Assembly: GCA_021816545.1 (NCBI GenBank)
Contig: JAKAXP010000043.1
Coordinates: 1-13,001, forward strand
Length of the DNA stretch: 13,001 bases
Source: Bacteroidota bacterium
Lineage (GTDB): Bacteria; Bacteroidota; Bacteroidia; Bacteroidales; VadinHA17
Direction of reading: 5' to 3'
Made by a program: the position numbers and the translations under genes. Under the pieces are notes generated by a model. That model made no database searches. It was not told the DNA's origin and saw only the letters and a program-made list of their open reading frames with translations. The first letter of the stretch is position 1. Every line of letters starts with the position of its first letter. Shown here piece by piece: positions 9,700 to 13,001 of the stretch.

Positions 9700-11286
9700 C
9701 TACCGCGACTGGTACCTTGATGCAACATCGGCTGCAGCCCTGTCAAGGACGGCAGTCACCTCATCATTTATAACCCCTTTCTTGATTGTCTCAAGCACGT
9801 CACTGTGATTGTCACGGAGGAACGCGAGGAAGTCGTTTTCGAACAGCCTAACCTTATGCACGGGAACCTCCTTGAGAAGACCCCTGGTGCCGCAGTAGAT
9901 TATTGCAACCTGTTCCTCAACCTTAACCGGTGAATACTGGTTCTGCTTGAGTATCTCAACGTTCTTGGAGCCCTTGTCAAGCACTGCCAGGGTGGCAGGG
10001 TCAAGATCGGAACCGAACTTCGAGAAGGCCTCCAGCTCACGGTACTGTGCCTGGTCAACCTTCAGGGTTCCGGCCACCTTCTTCATTGATTTTATCTGGG
10101 CGTTACCACCTACCCTTGATACTGATATACCCACGTTGATTGCGGGTCTGATACCGGCGTTGAAGAGGCTTGATTCAAGGAAAATCTGGCCGTCGGTGAT
10201 CGAAATCACGTTTGTAGGGATATATGCTGCAACGTCACCTGCCTGGGTCTCGATGATCGGGAGGGCTGTCAGAGATCCGCCTCCTTTTACCATATGACGT
10301 ATTGAATCGGGCAGGTCATTCATCTTCTGTGCCACCTCGTCTGATTCGATGATCTTCGCAGCCCTCTCCAGAAGGCGTGAGTGGAGGTAGAAGACGTCAC
10401 CCGGGTATGCCTCGCGGCCGGGCGGACGGCGGAGCAGGAGTGAGACCTCGCGGTATGAGACGGCCTGTTTTGACAGGTCATCATAAATGATCAGGGCATC
10501 ACGCCCGGTGTCACGGAAGAACTCCCCGATGGCTGCTCCGGCAAAGGGGGCATAAAACTGCGCCGCTGCAGAGTCGGCTGCTGTGGCACAGACTATTACA
10601 GTATATTCCATTGCACCGTAGCTTTCCAGTGTGGCGGCAATGTTTGCAACGGTGGAACCCTTCTGTCCTATTGCCACATAGATGCAATATACCGGCTTGC
10701 CCCTGTCAAACTCAGCCTTCTGGTTGAGAATTGTGTCAATGGCAATTGCAGTCTTCCCTGTCTGGCGGTCGCCGATGATAAGCTCGCGCTGGCCGCGCCC
10801 AATAGGTATCATTGCATCAATTGCCTTAAGGCCTGTCTGCACGGGCTGCTTCACGGGCTGGCGGAAGATGACTCCCGGGGCTCTCCTCTCAAAGGGCATC
10901 TCATAAAGCTCCCCTGTTACGGGGCCGCGGCCGTCAATGGGTTCGCCGGTGGTTGTGATGACCCTCCCCAGCAGACCCTCGCCAACCATAATGGAGGAGA
11001 TCCTACCGGTGCGGCGGGCTATGTCGCCTTCCTTGATCTTTTCCGAGGGACCGAGGATAACTGCTCCGACGTTGTCTTCCTCAAGGTTGAGAACTATACC
11101 CTTGATATCTGATTCCACGAACTCAATGAGCTCATTGGAGCCGACATTCCTCAGGCCGTATATGCGGGCAATGCCGTCACCGACCTGGAGCACTGTACCC
11201 ACCTCTTCGACATCAATGGCGGTCTTTACTCCTTCAAGCTGCTGCCTTAAAATCTGTGATACCTCTGAAGGTTTAATATTAGTCAT
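9700..11286 (-). CDS. atpA: F-type ATP synthase alpha subunit
   Basis: This 528-residue subunit alternates with beta in the F1 hexamer and carries the non-catalytic nucleotide sites. The Walker A motif GDRQTGKT is at 172-179. DALIIYDDLSKQAVSYRE (263-280) and the VGISVSRVGG segment with Arg391, the arginine finger that completes the beta catalytic site, are present. Between RLLERAAK (304-311) and GSLTALPIIETQ (337-348) lies an extra segment of about 25 residues (DEVAQKMNDLPDSIRHMVKG) that is typical of Bacteroidota alpha subunits. N-terminal helix MTNIKPSEVSQILRQQL is the docking site for delta. It starts 33 bp after atpH and ends 22 bp before atpG. Confidence 0.98.
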   Translation of the reverse strand: MTNIKPSEVSQILRQQLEGVKTAIDVEEVGTVLQVGDGIARIYGLRNVGSNELIEFVESDIKGIVLNLEEDNVGAVILGPSEKIKEGDIARRTGRISSIMVGEGLLGRVITTTGEPIDGRGPVTGELYEMPFERRAPGVIFRQPVKQPVQTGLKAIDAMIPIGRGQRELIIGDRQTGKTAIAIDTILNQKAEFDRGKPVYCIYVAIGQKGSTVANIAATLESYGAMEYTVIVCATAADSAAAQFYAPFAGAAIGEFFRDTGRDALIIYDDLSKQAVSYREVSLLLRRPPGREAYPGDVFYLHSRLLERAAKIIESDEVAQKMNDLPDSIRHMVKGGGSLTALPIIETQAGDVAAYIPTNVISITDGQIFLESSLFNAGIRPAINVGISVSRVGGNAQIKSMKKVAGTLKVDQAQYRELEAFSKFGSDLDPATLAVLDKGSKNVEILKQNQYSPVKVEEQVAIIYCGTRGLLKEVPVHKVRLFENDFLAFLRDNHSDVLETIKKGVINDEVTAVLDRAAADVASRYQSR

Positions 11287-11319
11287 ATCTCTGAATCTTA
11301 TAAACTACTTTTCGGCATA

Positions 11320-11856
11320 TCATGCCAGTGAAAATTCCTTTCTGAACCTGTTGAGCCTGTTCCGCACGCTTGCATCGACATATGAATCATCTACCCTGAG
11401 TATGAAGCCGCCGATGATTGATTCATCAACATGCTCGCTGAATTCGATGGTTCCGGACTTATGCCCGGCTATCAGTTCTGCCATCTCCTTTTTTGTTGCA
11501 CCATCAACCGGTACTGCCGTGGTCACAGTAACCTGCCTTATTCCGCGATGGCGGCGAGTGAGGTCAATAAAATTCCTCGCAGCTGCTGAAAGAAACTCAC
11601 CGCGTCCGTGAGTGAACATCAGCGTAATGAAATTCACTGTCAGTGTTTCGACATCATCACCGGCAAGGGAAATAACCGCTTCCTCCCTCTTTATGAGTGG
11701 AATAACGGGATTGCTGATCACCTGCTTCACCTCCTCCATGGAGCACAGGTGGCTGATATTCTTCATATCCCTGTAAACACCGTCAACAACATTGCTGTCA
11801 AGGGCAAGGTCGAAGAGAGCCTTCGCATATCTGACAGCTATCCTGGCTGAGTTCAT
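11320..11856 (-). CDS. atpH: F-type ATP synthase delta subunit (OSCP homologue)
   Basis: This 178-residue subunit joins the top of F1 to the b-subunit stalk. The N-terminal helical domain begins MNSARIAVRYAKALFDLA, the usual xxRYAxALF signature. The C-terminal region has the conserved pattern SEHVDESIIGGFILRVDD, followed by DASVRNRLNRFRKE (about 156-173). The length is normal for the family. The start follows the atpF stop by only 4 bp (TGA-CCAC-ATG on the coding strand), so translational coupling with atpF is likely. It fits its place between atpF and atpA. Confidence 0.95.
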   Translation of the reverse strand: MNSARIAVRYAKALFDLALDSNVVDGVYRDMKNISHLCSMEEVKQVISNPVIPLIKREEAVISLAGDDVETLTVNFITLMFTHGRGEFLSAAARNFIDLTRRHRGIRQVTVTTAVPVDGATKKEMAELIAGHKSGTIEFSEHVDESIIGGFILRVDDSYVDASVRNRLNRFRKEFSLA

Positions 11857-11860
11857 GTGG

Positions 11861-12373
11861 TCAGTTCCTGTTTGCTTCGATCTCGTTGATGTATCTCCCG
11901 ATCAGCTTCTGCTGTTCGGCGTCGTTCTTAAGGGTCTCGCCAACCACTTTTGAGGCGACTTCAATTGCGAGCCTGGCCACCTCGCGCTTCACCTCGGTGA
12001 TTGCTGTCACCTTTTCGCGCTCGATGAGCTCCCTTGCACGGCGTACAAGGGCATCTGACTCTGACTGTCCCTTTTCCTTGGCTTCAGCCATCATCCTGTC
12101 ATAAGCCACGCGGGCATCACGGAGTATCTTGTCACGTTCCTCACGTGCCTTCCGGAGGATAACTTCATTGTCAGCCTGCAGCACCTTCATCTCCTCACGG
12201 GCCTTTTCTGCTGACTCAAGTGCGTTGTGAATCATGTCTTCGCGTGACTTGACAGCCTTCATGATTGGCCCCCATGCATACTTCCACAGCAGGAAGAGCA
12301 GGATAAGGAATATCAGTGTTGTCCAGAAGATCGTCCCTATGGCGGGACTGGCAAGACTGGTTTGTAGTAACAT
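11861..12373 (-). CDS. atpF: F-type ATP synthase b subunit
   Basis: This 170-residue subunit forms the peripheral stator stalk. A single N-terminal membrane helix (about residues 11-31, IFWTTLIFLILLFLLW) is followed by KYAWGPIMKAVKSRE, the standard membrane-exit segment, and then a long, highly charged helix to the end with Ala/Lys/Glu-rich coiled-coil character. Only one b-type gene is present, so a homodimeric stalk is expected. The coding strand carries AGGA 5 nt before the ATG. The gap from atpE is 63 bp and contains a strong hairpin; the gap to atpH is 4 bp. Confidence 0.95.
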   Translation of the reverse strand: MLLQTSLASPAIGTIFWTTLIFLILLFLLWKYAWGPIMKAVKSREDMIHNALESAEKAREEMKVLQADNEVILRKAREERDKILRDARVAYDRMMAEAKEKGQSESDALVRRARELIEREKVTAITEVKREVARLAIEVASKVVGETLKNDAEQQKLIGRYINEIEANRN

Positions 12374-12403
12374 AATATCCTGGTTTGTTTTTGTTCAATT
12401 GTA

Positions 12404-12430
12404 AAGCCTGCAACCAACCGTTGCAGGCTT
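12404..12430 (-). promoter_or_regulatory. Perfect 11-bp stem-loop in the atpE-atpF intercistronic region
   Basis: The arms AAGCCTGCAAC (12404-12414) and GTTGCAGGCTT (12420-12430) are exact reverse complements around a 5-nt loop. On the transcribed strand the hairpin begins 6 nt after the atpE stop codon and ends 30 nt before the atpF ATG. The sequence after it is UACAAUUGAAC with no U-tract, so it does not look like a standard intrinsic terminator. A role as an mRNA processing or 3'-end stability element, or as a partial attenuator, is inferred. Confidence 0.75.
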
Positions 12431-12436
12431 ACTGGT

Positions 12437-12646
12437 TTAGCCTTTCTGGATCATTGCAACAACTATTGCGAAGAGGGCTGCCCCTTCGATAAGTGCTGCA
12501 GAGATGATCATGGCAAGCTGGATCTTTGAGTAGGCTTCAGGCTGACGAGCGATGGCGTCCATGGCCGAACCGCCGATGCGGCCGATGCCAAGTCCTGCCC
12601 CGATTACCGCGAGGCCAGCTCCTACTGCTGCTAATGTTCCTGTCAT
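12437..12646 (-). CDS. atpE: F-type ATP synthase c subunit (proteolipid ring)
   Basis: This 69-residue hairpin of two membrane helices forms the rotor ring of Fo. Helix 1 has the glycine-rich GAGLGIGRIGG packing motif (16-26). The polar loop is ARQPEAYSK (33-41). Helix 2 contains the ion-carrying carboxylate Glu54 in AALIEGAALF. The position matching Gln32 of Na+-binding c subunits is Ile21, and the residue after Glu54 is Gly rather than Ser or Thr, so proton coupling is expected (family knowledge applied here). The leader before the ATG is A/T-rich without a strong Shine-Dalgarno site. It lies 40 bp after atpB and 63 bp before atpF, with a stem-loop just beyond its stop. Confidence 0.96.
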   Translation of the reverse strand: MTGTLAAVGAGLAVIGAGLGIGRIGGSAMDAIARQPEAYSKIQLAMIISAALIEGAALFAIVVAMIQKG

Positions 12647-12686
12647 TTTGTTTGAATATTAAATTGAACTAAAAAATATAACTGTA

Positions 12687-13001
12687 TCAGTGATGTTCAG
12701 GTTCAGCTGTGGCCATCCCTATGAAGAGGGCCGACAGAAGAGTAAATACGTATGCCTGCAGGAAGGCCACCAGCAGCTCTATGCAGTCCATGAACAGCAC
12801 AAAGAATATGGAGACCGGGGCCACAAGCACCGACTTGAAAATGAATATAAGAGTAACAAGGCTCAGCACAATTATATGGCCGGCAGTAATGTTTGCAAAA
12901 AGACGGATCATCAGGGCAAACGGCTTTGAAAAGAGCCCTATGATCTCAATCGGAATCATGATGGGCAGAAGCCAGAACGGGACACCCGGAGCGGCAAAGA
13001 C
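12687..13001 (-). CDS. atpB: F-type ATP synthase a subunit (partial, N-terminus outside window)
   Basis: Only the last 104 residues are visible; the reading frame is open to the window edge, so the start lies outside. The piece contains the conserved helix SKPFALMIRLFANITAGH, whose Arg (codon at 12905-12903) is the essential residue facing the c-ring carboxylate during proton transfer. After it come a hydrophobic helix (HIIVLSLVTLIFIF) and the final membrane segment (ELLVAFLQAYVFTLLSALFIG), which has the conserved Gln-x-Tyr of the a-subunit C-terminus. The protein sits in the inner membrane and forms the two proton half-channels. atpE follows after 40 bp. An ATG at 12959 is internal to the protein and is not the start. 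Confidence 0.95.
   Translation of the reverse strand, partial: VFAAPGVPFWLLPIMIPIEIIGLFSKPFALMIRLFANITAGHIIVLSLVTLIFIFKSVLVAPVSIFFVLFMDCIELLVAFLQAYVFTLLSALFIGMATAEPEHH

Noticed and set aside
10937..11611. A 224-codon open frame on the plus strand opposite atpA and atpH
   Set aside because: Ser/Pro/Leu-rich composition typical of an antisense shadow, spanning two certain genes on the other strand.

Overview
The window looks like chromosomal DNA of a Bacteroidota bacterium, probably in or near the Bacteroidales/Marinilabiliales. This placement is inferred from several things: a DUF2723 membrane glycosyltransferase, a peptidase/propeller/outer-membrane-barrel protein of a type seen in this phylum, F1 alpha and beta subunits carrying the internal insertions typical of Bacteroidota, a short epsilon subunit, and mostly weak or absent Shine-Dalgarno sites. 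Base composition is roughly balanced and even across the window. I see no insertion sequence, phage gene, CRISPR array, tRNA or rRNA.

Layout. Positions 1-1478 (minus) hold the N-terminal half of a DUF2723 polytopic membrane protein whose 3' end lies outside the window. After a 106-bp divergent intergenic region, 1585-4542 (plus) encodes a 985-residue secreted protein with an HExxH zinc-peptidase domain, a TolB/WD40-like propeller and a C-terminal beta-barrel. Everything from 4501 to 13001 is on the minus strand and reads right to left as one compact array: atpB (5' end outside the window), atpE, atpF, atpH, atpA, atpG, a polyprenyl diphosphate synthase, atpD, atpC and a group II PLP-dependent amino-acid decarboxylase. 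Gaps within the array are 4-74 bp. The last gene overlaps the 3' end of the plus-strand peptidase gene by 42 bp, tail to tail.

How the genes work together. The atp genes encode all eight structural subunits of an F-type ATP synthase: a, c and b in Fo, and delta, alpha, gamma, beta and epsilon in F1. The c subunit has the carboxylate expected for proton transport and lacks the Na+-binding signature. Two non-ATPase genes are embedded in or appended to the array. The prenyl synthase makes isoprenoid diphosphates, which are possible precursors for quinone side chains or undecaprenyl carriers. The decarboxylase resembles aromatic-L-amino-acid decarboxylases and keeps their catalytic residues. Co-transcription of both with the ATP synthase is inferred from spacing, not shown.

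The region is largely housekeeping, and I did not find a clear new defence, mobile or biosynthetic system. The points most worth a second look are a perfect 11-bp hairpin just after the atpE stop codon, the two guest genes in the ATP synthase array, the antisense 3' overlap with no visible terminator, and the intact metalloprotease site in an outer-membrane-barrel protein of unknown role.
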